A stretch of DNA of 64,000 nt from Thermomicrobium sp. CFH 73360 (GTDB lineage: Bacteria; Chloroflexota; Chloroflexia; Thermomicrobiales; Thermomicrobiaceae): contig NZ_JAMSLS010000001.1 in NCBI RefSeq assembly GCF_023806465.1, positions 711,659 through 775,658 of the forward strand, written 5' to 3'. This document shows, one piece after another, positions 46,392 through 54,208 of this stretch; position 1 is the stretch's first letter, and every line of letters begins with the position of its first letter. The translations under genes were made by a program, and so were the position numbers. The notes under the pieces are model-generated. The model saw nothing but the letters and a program-made list of their open reading frames with translations, did not search any database and was not told the origin of the DNA.

Positions 46392-46865
46392 TCCGCGCCC
46401 CTTCCTCTGTAACCAACTCACCCAACGTCCAGCCTGCCGCAGGAGCAGCCGGCTGTCAAGCGGGCGACCGCCTGGACGCCTCACGCCCGGTGTGATGTCC
46501 TCTTTGGTCAGCAGCGAGGCACTTCCACGCCTCCGAGCGCCGTCTGTTAGGAGCGACCAGTAAAAAGTTGCGCTACTACTCGAGAGCGAGAGATGAAACG
46601 ACGGACCGGAGAAATGCGACGGGCACCGAGTTGTTCGAATACTCTGCCGCAGCTCGTTCGGAGCAGAACGGCCTGCCACTGGAATGACCCTCTGGGCATT
46701 CGTCAACGTCGCTTCACCCGTCTCGGACAACGAACGCCGGCGGCCTTCCTTACCGAACCAGTCGCCTCTCCGCAGAGCTAGTCCGTTGGCTCACGCGGAG
46801 TACAGGTTGGCACACCAGAACACGCAAGACGAATGCGTGTCGACGGCTCAAGATGGAGTTGAATA
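46392..46865. other. gene-free stretch
   Basis: About 470 bases between the small membrane protein and the duplicated unknown protein. The frames present are Arg/Ser-rich without ribosome sites. No hairpin or promoter of note. Confidence 0.4.
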
Positions 46866-48137
46866 TCAAATGTCTCTCACGATGGCGAGAACTGCCATGA
46901 TGCGTCCGCTCACACGTTCGAGCCAGGTGAAGATCGACCGTGCCTCATCGGCGGTGACTGGTGGCAGCTCGGTCGGAGAGTACCGCCAGCGAAGAGAGAG
47001 GAGCTCTGAGTCATTCTCCGCCGCGAGATCGGGATGCCCGGGCGCACGAAGGATCGCTGCCAGACGCTCTGCGATACCAAGCTCTCGAGCCTGGATCTGC
47101 TCCCATGTGCACTCCGCAACCCGGCTGAACCAATAGCAGAAGCGAGCAAGCGGGAGTTCTCCAAGTTCCGCCGCGATCACTTCCCAGGCAGGCTGGTCCT
47201 CGGCTGGTGGCGGAAATGAGGCACTGAGCGGGATCCTTCCCCGTTGTGCCAGCACCGCAGGATACCACGCCATCCAGAGCATCCAAAACAGCCGGAAGGC
47301 CTCGAGGATGTCATGTGGCTCACTTGTCGAGGACTGCTCCAATCCCTGCACCCGTGCATCCCGTGCGGCGAGAGATTCCTTGAGGAGTTCGTACAAGACC
47401 TGGCGGGCTTCCTCGGGCCCGATTGTCAGAGTCTCCAAGAAGCGCGCTTTACGTGAGAATGTGCCGATCAGATGACTGACTGGAAACCCGGCATCGGCCA
47501 GTGCCATCTCGACCTCGACGCGAATCGCGTCGATCTCCCTCGCAGCCCGGTACATATGCTCCGTAACAGTATCGATCCACTGGACAGCGGACCGAACTTC
47601 GTCCGCCGTGATGGGGAGTTCAACCGGATAGCGGTACTCCGCCAGGCAAGCTCTCCTCCAGTTGGCCCCCATCGGGTCATTGCACGTGAACGTCGACTCG
47701 CTTGGAAGTCCTGTATCACGGATCGCTAGATCAAGCCAACGACTGATCCCAAACTGCTGTGCCAGCTCACGGACAAATGGGTGCTTCGCCACGTCTCCGA
47801 ACCAATAGACGAACCGAACAATGTGGAGATCACCGACGGTGTCGCGGAGTGCCTGCCACCCCTCCTGATCGTCGTCACTTGGCAGGTAACAGCGCTCCGA
47901 AATCGGAGCTCGTTGGCATAGTTCCTGCCATAAGCGCCGAGTGACCGGATGATCCGCCGGCGCATATGTGTCGAGGAATGCGGCGTACCACAGATGGAAG
48001 TACCACATACTCCTGCCGGCGTCTTCCTCGCAGTACCCAAGATCTGCCTCCAGGTCGTGCGCCAAGCTACCGGCGTTGTGGTAGACGGCTTCCAAAAATG
48101 CCACATCATAAGCGACCTCGGGTACTGATCCAGACAT
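46866..48137 (-). CDS. uncharacterised soluble protein with an internal duplication
   Basis: 423 residues from ATG 48137 (AAGGGGGCAAAAG upstream). I do not recognise the family. It is largely helical, acidic and rich in Trp and Tyr. The two halves are related: half 1 has LHIVRFVYWFGDVAKHPFV, then ELPITADEVRSAVQWIDTV; half 2 has LPLARFCYWFSRVAECTWE, then ELPPVTADEARSIFTWLERV. The spacing between these motifs is similar, so an ancestral domain of about 190 residues was duplicated. No signal peptide or membrane segment. It is monocistronic as far as can be seen. Confidence 0.8.
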   Translation of the reverse strand: MSGSVPEVAYDVAFLEAVYHNAGSLAHDLEADLGYCEEDAGRSMWYFHLWYAAFLDTYAPADHPVTRRLWQELCQRAPISERCYLPSDDDQEGWQALRDTVGDLHIVRFVYWFGDVAKHPFVRELAQQFGISRWLDLAIRDTGLPSESTFTCNDPMGANWRRACLAEYRYPVELPITADEVRSAVQWIDTVTEHMYRAAREIDAIRVEVEMALADAGFPVSHLIGTFSRKARFLETLTIGPEEARQVLYELLKESLAARDARVQGLEQSSTSEPHDILEAFRLFWMLWMAWYPAVLAQRGRIPLSASFPPPAEDQPAWEVIAAELGELPLARFCYWFSRVAECTWEQIQARELGIAERLAAILRAPGHPDLAAENDSELLSLRWRYSPTELPPVTADEARSIFTWLERVSGRIMAVLAIVRDI

Positions 48138-49038
48138 CTTTTGCCCCCTTGGTTCCAGCTTTGTCAATGCCCCATAGGGAGCGTGGCAGTGCAGCGGGAA
48201 CCCTGTCGTTCTCGTTCGACCGAGGAGAAGATCTTCGTTCAAACGGTGCATCTGGCATCTGACCGTTACTCAACGAATCCAGTCCAAGAGACAAGCCAAT
48301 CGACGATGCGCCGCCACTCCATGGCCCAGAACATTACCGTTCCGACTGGTCGTACCACGGTTCATCACTACGAACCTGGTACACACGCTTCAACGGTGAT
48401 CTTGCGCCAGCTGTACACTGCCAAGCATCGGGGGGGCCGAACGTGTCCCTCTGCAGGTTTGATTTTCCAGGATACGTTTTCCCGCTTCACACGAGCTGCG
48501 ATACTGTACCACCTCGGACAGGCGCAGTACGCACACGCCGCAGCCGCAACCAGCAGGCACGAAGCCCAAACCATGACAGCATACGGTACTATTTGTGGCT
48601 CTCTACAACGTGACTGACTCATTCCTCCGCTAGACACGCCGAAGAGGTCAATCGCTCTAACCCAATACCCTGCCCCACTCATCCGGCTGATGGACTTGAG
48701 CCCACTAGGAATTGCGAGATGGTCTCAATCATTCGCCAAGGAGCGGTCACGAGTGATCTCCTATCGATTGTTCTCGCAGAACACGTCCTCACACCCGTGT
48801 CCCGTCGCTTTTGAGGATTGGGCGACCGGATCATGGCATCGTCGGAGGCCTCTCATTGCATGGCTATTCGCTTGGCCTGGCTCCTTGCGCTGTGCCCTCT
48901 TGGGCATGAGAGAAACGTGCCACTGGAACAGGCAAGTGCGTTTCAGTCATTTCGTGATCGTGCAAGAAGGAGCCGTGCGCCAGAGGGGAGGCGAGGGAAG
49001 GCCGCACATGCCCGTCACGTCTCGCAGCCATCTAGCGC
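48138..49038. other. 0.9-kb gene-free stretch
   Basis: One minus-strand frame (48368-48622) has a possible membrane helix (VMVWASCLLVAAAACAYCA) but its ATG directly abuts GGAGGA, and I do not call it a gene. No promoter, terminator or repeat was recognised in the rest. Confidence 0.4.
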
Positions 49039-50259
49039 TCACCGCGTCACGGTGAGTCCGATGAGCCCGCCCATCTCGCGAAGCTGCTCACGGGCATGTT
49101 CCACGTCACGCCCCTCTCGGGCCGCCGCAAGCAGTCGATCAGCTGCCTCGGCCAGCACGGTGATCGCCCGCGGGGTATCAAGGTCGTCCGAGAGCGCTGC
49201 TGCAAGCTCGTCGCGCAACGGGGCAAGGTCAAGCGGCGTCGCCTGACCACCAACCGCATTCACTGCCTCGCGCAAGCGCTGGACAAGTGGCTCAAAACGT
49301 GCCGGACCATCATCTTCGTACGCGAATGGCGTCCGGTAGTGATGGCTGAGGAGATAGAGGCGGATGGCGTCGCCCGTGTGGCGGCGCAGCGTGTCACGCA
49401 CCAGCACGAGATTCCCCAGCGACTTCGACATCTTGGCGCCCTGATATTCAACCATGGCAACGTGCACCCAGAAACGTGAGAACGGCCTGAGGCCGGTATA
49501 GCCTTCCGATTGGGCGATCTCGCTTTCGTGATGCGGGTAGATGAGATCGGAGCCACCACCGTGCACATCGATCTGTGGGCCAAGGTACTTGATCGCCATC
49601 GCGCTGCACTCGATGTGCCAACCAGGACGTCCCGGCCCCCAGGGGCTATCCCAGGTTGGCTCACCAGGCTGTGCCACCTGCCAAAGAACAAAATCGAGCG
49701 GGTCTTCCTTCCGCGGATCTTGCGGATCGGCGCCCCGCTCGGCCGAGAGGCGAATCATCTCCTCGCGACGACAGCGACATAGATGCCCGTAGTCAGGATC
49801 GCTGGCAACGCGGAAGTAGACATTGCCGTCACGTACATAGGCTGCGCCCTGCTCGAGCAGCCGCTGGATCATCTCGACCATCAGTGGGATCTCTTCAGTT
49901 GCTCGGGGAAAGACCGACGGGAATAACACATTGAGCGCATTCAGATCTTCTTGGAACTGCCGGATATAGCGATCCCCGAGCCGATCCCACGACTCACCTA
50001 CCTCACGGGCTTTGCGGAGGATGTCATCGTCGATATCAGTGATGTTCTGCACATATTTGACACGCCAGCCATGCTGCTGACAGATACGATTGAAAACATC
50101 GAACACCAAATATGTCATCGCGTGCCCCATGTGGGTCGTATCATAGGGGGTCACACCACAGACGTAGAGCCGGACAGTACGTCCGTCAGCTGGGGAGAAA
50201 GGCTCGACTCGTCCAGTCAGCGCATTGAACAGCTGCACGGCCTTGCTCACTCCCTCCAT
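49039..50259 (-). CDS. cysteine ligase of the CysRS/MshC family
   Basis: Class I synthetase fold, 406 residues from ATG 50259. It has the HIGH-type motif [15 protein letters not shown], the zinc and cysteine site (Cys of [27 protein letters not shown]) and [12 protein letters not shown]. Length and details ([32 protein letters not shown]) fit MshC, the mycothiol-pathway ligase that joins cysteine to GlcN-inositol, better than the 460-residue cysteinyl-tRNA synthetase. It could still be the only CysRS. It is divergent from the selenoprotein-like peroxiredoxin, 75 bases apart. Confidence 0.85.
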   Translation of the reverse strand: MEGVSKAVQLFNALTGRVEPFSPADGRTVRLYVCGVTPYDTTHMGHAMTYLVFDVFNRICQQHGWRVKYVQNITDIDDDILRKAREVGESWDRLGDRYIRQFQEDLNALNVLFPSVFPRATEEIPLMVEMIQRLLEQGAAYVRDGNVYFRVASDPDYGHLCRCRREEMIRLSAERGADPQDPRKEDPLDFVLWQVAQPGEPTWDSPWGPGRPGWHIECSAMAIKYLGPQIDVHGGGSDLIYPHHESEIAQSEGYTGLRPFSRFWVHVAMVEYQGAKMSKSLGNLVLVRDTLRRHTGDAIRLYLLSHHYRTPFAYEDDGPARFEPLVQRLREAVNAVGGQATPLDLAPLRDELAAALSDDLDTPRAITVLAEAADRLLAAAREGRDVEHAREQLREMGGLIGLTVTR

Positions 50260-50334
50260 CACGCGCTGCTCGCTTGCGGTATCGTACCATCGGAGTACAA
50301 GGCAGATGTCGGTTCGGTTGGGAAAGGAGGAACG

Positions 50335-50811
50335 ATGGCAGGTCAGGTCGGTGAACGAGCCCCGGATTTTCGCCTCCCAAGCACGCTCGGTCAGCCACTC
50401 TCCTTGAGTGACATGCTCCGCGAGCGCATCGCTGTTCTCGCCTTCTTCCACTTCGCCTTCACAAGCGGTTGAAGGAATGAGTTGTCCCAGTTGTGGGACA
50501 AGATCGAGGAGATTCGTGCCCTAGGAGCCGAGGTGTACGCAATCAGCTGTGACAGCCACTTCGCTCAGGCAGCGTGGGCACGCGAACTCGGGATCGATTT
50601 TCCCTTCCTCAGCGACTGGAGTCGCGAGGTTATCACTTTGTATGACGTGAAGATCGACGAGTTTATCGGGTACCGTGAGGTCCCCGCTCGGGCAATCATC
50701 ATCGTCGACCGTGAGGGCACGATTGTCTACCGCGAGCGGGCACCTCTGCGTGCGCTTCCGGACGTCGAGGCGGCACTTGCTGCTCTCCGTTCACTCGCGG
50801 CGCGCGCTTGA
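50335..50811 (+). CDS. peroxiredoxin with in-frame TGA at the peroxidatic Cys (candidate selenoprotein)
   Basis: 158 codons if the TGA at 50470-50472 (codon 46) is read through. AAAGGAGG lies 4 bases before ATG. Before the TGA: VGERAPDFRLPSTLGQPLSL and VLAFFHFAFTSG; after it: RNELSQLWDKIEEIRALG, YAISCDSHFAQAAWARELG and GYREVPARAIIIVDREGTI. This is a complete AhpE/BCP-type peroxiredoxin in one frame, and the TGA falls exactly at the catalytic residue of TxxC. A hairpin of SECIS type follows. So codon 46 probably encodes selenocysteine; a TGC/TGT to TGA mutation or sequence error is the alternative. The normally conserved Pro of PxxxTxxC is His39, which is odd. The 3' end overlaps ndh by 21 bases. 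Confidence 0.8.
50473..50501 (+). promoter_or_regulatory. candidate bacterial SECIS element
   Basis: Immediately after the TGA, a perfect 8-bp stem TTGTCCCA (50482-50489) with TGGGACAA (50494-50501) encloses the loop GTTG. The loop begins 17 nt after the TGA and its first base is G, followed by T. Published bacterial SECIS models ask for a loop 16-37 nt from the UGA, an upper stem of at least 4 bp and a G near the start of the loop; all are met. Confidence 0.65.
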
Positions 50812-52194
50812 GCCAACGACTGGCGGAGCCGGAGTGCTGGCAGCCGCTGAGGAATCCCACAGCCGGCGCAGCGCTGCCTCAACCAGTCGTCGGGTGGCCG
50901 GCGCCGGCTGTCCCACCTTGAGCTGCACGAGCTCCGGAGGGAAGAGCAGGTCGAGCGTCCATTCCATCGCCAGCCGGATACGGCGGTCCCAGCGCGGAAT
51001 ATGGAGTAGCGCATAGGTACGCCAGAGCCACCAGGCGAGGAAGCCATCAAGCGTCACCCGACCAAGCCAGGCGATCGCAGCATGGTCGCCAAGCGTTACC
51101 ATCATGCCGCGAGTGCGATACCGCATCGGAGCGAGTTCGCGGCAGTACAAGGTAGCCAAGAGGTTGCGCGCCAGTACCCGAGCTTGCCGGACTGCATGCT
51201 GGGCGGTTGGCGCATAGGGCCGACCGGTCGTCGGGTCGGTGACGGCTGCATTATCGCCGAGCGCCCAAACGTTCGTCATGCCATCGACACGCAAGAACGC
51301 ATCGACGACGATCCGTCCCCGTTCATCAAGCGGAAGTCCAAAGGTCCGCACAATCGGGTTTGGATCCACGCCGATCGCGCTCACGATCGTTCGTGACTCC
51401 AGAACCATCCCGTCGTCGAGCAGGATGGCAGCAGGGTCCACCCGAACAACCTTGCGGCCCAACAGTACCTCAATTCCACGGCGCTGGAGTTCCTGGACAG
51501 CACGCGCGGCAGCTGCCTCGGGGAAGCTCGTTAGCAGGCGTGGCAAGGCCTCCACCAGTACCACCCGCTCCACTCCCGGCCGAATGTTCTGGTAATAGCG
51601 AAGCGCGTGCGTGAAGAGGCTGCGGATCTCAGCCGCGACTTCTACCCCTGTTGGCCCGCCCCCGATCACCACGACTGTGAGTAACCGCCGCTGCTCCTCG
51701 GGATCCGGTTCGATATCAGCCTGTTCGAGGAGATCAATCAGGTGGTTCCGGAGTGCAAAGGCGTTCGCCAGTCGCTGGACATCAAACGCATAGTCGTCGA
51801 GCCCCGGAATGCCGAACGTCGCCGGTACACCCCCGAGCGCCAGAACCAGATGGTCGTACGGGAGCTCCAAGTGTTCCTGGCGATGTTGGTACAACCCATG
51901 CTGAATCGTAACAATCCTTCGCTCCAGGTCAACACCGGTGAGTTCCCCAGCGTAGAGCCGGGCATGGGGCACGACATGCCGAATGGACGTCAGAATGGTT
52001 TCAACCCGTAAAGCCCCTGAGATCACTTCTGGCATGAGCGGATAGAAGACGAACGCGTTCTCTCGGGAGATCAGCGCAACCTCGATCTCTCCTCGGCGAG
52101 CTGCCCTTCGGAGCTCGTGTGCTGCTGTCACCCCAGCGAATCCACCGCCAGCAATGACGATCCGAACTGGTCTCGTACGAGCTTCCATTGCCAT
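50791..52194 (-). CDS. ndh: type II NADH:quinone oxidoreductase (NDH-2)
   Basis: Single-subunit, non-proton-pumping NADH dehydrogenase of 467 residues from ATG 52194 (GAGGTAGG upstream). The FAD site is IVIAGGGFAGVTAAHEL, the NADH site VVIGGGPTGVEVAAEIRSL, and the quinone-side motif VWALGDNAAV ... TAQHAVRQARVLARNL. The C-terminus carries an amphipathic membrane-binding region (FLAWWLWRTYALLHIP). It feeds electrons from NADH to the quinone pool in the aerobic chain. Its 3' end overlaps the peroxiredoxin by 21 bases. Confidence 0.94.
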   Translation of the reverse strand: MAMEARTRPVRIVIAGGGFAGVTAAHELRRAARRGEIEVALISRENAFVFYPLMPEVISGALRVETILTSIRHVVPHARLYAGELTGVDLERRIVTIQHGLYQHRQEHLELPYDHLVLALGGVPATFGIPGLDDYAFDVQRLANAFALRNHLIDLLEQADIEPDPEEQRRLLTVVVIGGGPTGVEVAAEIRSLFTHALRYYQNIRPGVERVVLVEALPRLLTSFPEAAAARAVQELQRRGIEVLLGRKVVRVDPAAILLDDGMVLESRTIVSAIGVDPNPIVRTFGLPLDERGRIVVDAFLRVDGMTNVWALGDNAAVTDPTTGRPYAPTAQHAVRQARVLARNLLATLYCRELAPMRYRTRGMMVTLGDHAAIAWLGRVTLDGFLAWWLWRTYALLHIPRWDRRIRLAMEWTLDLLFPPELVQLKVGQPAPATRRLVEAALRRLWDSSAAASTPAPPVVGSSARRE

Positions 52195-52357
52195 GAGCAA
52201 CCTACCTCTTCGTCGTGACGGTACACCGCCACGGCACGAACCCTCCATTGTATCGCACAGAAGCAGCCCTTGAGGATGACGGAGTTCTGCCGCCTTTCCC
52301 ACCGTGCCGCGCCTCCTTGGTTACGATTGCCGACTGAGAAATGAAAGGAGTTGGACA

Positions 52358-53170
52358 ATGTCCGCACGAGGGTTCGGACTAGCTGCGGCGGTTTCCCACG
52401 AGGTCATCCGCGCGGCAGCAGCTGCTTGCGAGGCATTGGGGTATCGCACGTTCTGGGTCAACGACACGCCGGACGGCGACGGATTGGCGGCACTCGCGAC
52501 AGCAGCATCAGTCACCCAACGGATCGCACTCGGAGTCGGCGTCTTGCCGCTGACACGTTGGACCCCAGAACGTATCGCGCAACGCGTGCAGGAACTCGAG
52601 CTTCCACTTGACCGACTCCGTCTCGGCATCGGCTCAGGGGCAGGACCAGGGGCACTCGCACGCGTCCGCGCGGGCGCGCTGGCACTGCGCGCAGCCATCC
52701 CCTGCGAGCTCGTCATCGCGGCGCTCGGCCCACGCATGTGCCGCCTCGCTGGTGAACTGGCCGACGCAGTGCTTTTCAACTGGCTTACTCCGGCGCACGT
52801 GGAGCAATCGACACACTGGCTCGCCGAAGGCGCCACCGTCGCCGGACGAGCGCTCCCACGGCGCTACGCATATGTGCGCGTTGCACTCGGCCGCGACGCA
52901 TTGTCCCGCCTCGAAGAGGAGGCAGAACGGTACGAGCGCTTCCCGGGCTATCGTGAGCACTTTGCTCGCATGGGCGTCAGAGCACTCGCCACCGCAATCG
53001 CAGTGGAGTATGCCGAAGAGCTGACCACCGCGTTGCAGCCGTGGGAGACGCAGCTAGACGAGACTGTCGTCCGTGCCATCACCGCTCACGACTATCTCGA
53101 CGAAATTCTGACGCTTGCGGAAGCAGCTGCGCCTGCTCAGCTCGGCTCTGGAGGCCAGGCCGGCTCCTGA
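52358..53170 (+). CDS. LLM-class F420-dependent oxidoreductase (second copy)
   Basis: 270 residues from ATG 52358 with AAAGGAG upstream. Luciferase-fold marks: FGLAAAVSHEVIRAAAAACEALGYRTFWVNDTPDGDG, RIALGVGVLPLTRWTPERIA, LRLGIGSGAGPGALARVR. It is shorter than the copy at 28392-29483 and only distantly similar. F420 or FMN is the likely cofactor. It is convergent with the DinB gene, with a 34-base overlap. Confidence 0.88.
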   Translation: MSARGFGLAAAVSHEVIRAAAAACEALGYRTFWVNDTPDGDGLAALATAASVTQRIALGVGVLPLTRWTPERIAQRVQELELPLDRLRLGIGSGAGPGALARVRAGALALRAAIPCELVIAALGPRMCRLAGELADAVLFNWLTPAHVEQSTHWLAEGATVAGRALPRRYAYVRVALGRDALSRLEEEAERYERFPGYREHFARMGVRALATAIAVEYAEELTTALQPWETQLDETVVRAITAHDYLDEILTLAEAAAPAQLGSGGQAGS

Positions 53171-53604
53171 CCAGCCAACAACTGCTCGACTTGCTCGAGG
53201 TGAAGGCGATCGTGCTCCACGAGTTGCTCGACGAGATCTTCCACTGTCACCTCGCCGAGCCGCTCGTGGATGGCGCGGCGTTCCCAGTCCTTGAGGGAAA
53301 GTGTCATCAGCGTCGTCAGAGTATCGCCCCGCTCGTGGCCAAGCCGCTCCAACGCTTCAGCCAGCGAACTCACCGACTCCGCGGTATCAGCAAGATCGAC
53401 CGCACGAAAATACGGTGTGTCGTGGGCAACCATGCGTAAGATGCGCTGGCGCATCAGCGCTTCGACCGCGGCTAAATGGGCGACGATGCGCGCAAGCGGA
53501 GTTTCTCCTCCATGTCCACTCGTCTCTCGATCGCGGAGCATGCTCTGGAGCCGGCGCGGTGTCTCGGAGAGAAGATCAATCAACTCTTGGTAGGGATGGA
53601 GCAT
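53137..53604 (-). CDS. DinB family four-helix-bundle protein
   Basis: 155 residues. Fits the DinB/YfiT fold: LIDLLSETPRRLQSML, a His in RIVAHLAAVEALMRQRI, and the C-terminal HDRLHLEQVEQLLAG, giving the three-His metal site. Members include thiol-dependent S-transferases of mycothiol and bacillithiol metabolism. It is last in the minus-strand run HAD / GH-like / VOC / DinB, 38 bases after the VOC gene. Substrate unknown. Confidence 0.85.
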   Translation of the reverse strand: MLHPYQELIDLLSETPRRLQSMLRDRETSGHGGETPLARIVAHLAAVEALMRQRILRMVAHDTPYFRAVDLADTAESVSSLAEALERLGHERGDTLTTLMTLSLKDWERRAIHERLGEVTVEDLVEQLVEHDRLHLEQVEQLLAGQEPAWPPEPS

Positions 53605-53642
53605 GCCAAGACTCCTTTCAGCACCCCGCGGAGCAGTCGTAC

Positions 53643-54188
53643 TCAGCTCGTTGGCCGATCGGTCAGGTGCCAGGTGATCCCGAAGGGGTCACGGAAGACA
53701 AAGGAGTGCTCGTCACTTTCGGCAACTGCGTAGCCACGGACAAGCACTTCAGCGCGCAGTTCCAGCAGCGTCTCCGGTGCAACCCGCAGACTCAAATGGA
53801 CAAGACGCGGCTCGACAAAGACCGTCCCGCGACCAGCGAACTGCAAGAGCAACGCAAGCGGACCGTTGCGGAGCAGGACGTACTGCGGGAAGATACCGCT
53901 GCGCAGCCCCGCATCCCAGTCGAAGTCAGGGGGAAGATACTCCCAGGTATCACCCACACGCCGGACGCGCCAGACGACCTCCAGACCGAAGAACTCCCGG
54001 TAGAAGTTCTCTGCCACCTGGAGGTCGGCGACACGGATCGCAACATGCTGGAACGCTTCGATGCGCACCGTCCGCCCGGCAGGCAAGAGCGGTTGTACTC
54101 CGGGGTCGGGGAGCCCATACGGCAAAAGGCCACTTCCCGGCGGTGCAGGAACGAGAGCTCCTTGGATCGGTGCGATTCGCTCGCTCAT
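53643..54188 (-). CDS. glyoxalase/VOC superfamily protein
   Basis: 181 residues with the paired beta-alpha-beta modules of the VOC fold. Module 1 starts IEAFQHVAIRVADLQVAENFYREFFGLEVVWR; module 2 has VHLSLRVAPETLLELRAEVLVRGYAVAE and SFVFRDPFGITWHLTDRP. His75-type and Glu-type metal ligands appear plausible. It could be a dioxygenase, glyoxalase or resistance protein; the exact role is not visible. It starts 20 bases after the GH-like gene and is part of the same run. Confidence 0.85.
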   Translation of the reverse strand: MSERIAPIQGALVPAPPGSGLLPYGLPDPGVQPLLPAGRTVRIEAFQHVAIRVADLQVAENFYREFFGLEVVWRVRRVGDTWEYLPPDFDWDAGLRSGIFPQYVLLRNGPLALLLQFAGRGTVFVEPRLVHLSLRVAPETLLELRAEVLVRGYAVAESDEHSFVFRDPFGITWHLTDRPTS

Positions 54189-54208
54189 TGAGCCTTCCTC
54201 TCGGCAAA

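Noticed and set aside
48368..48682. Possible small membrane protein on the minus strand
   Set aside because: One hydrophobic stretch only; the ATG at 48622 abuts the GGAGG, too close for initiation; composition otherwise poor.
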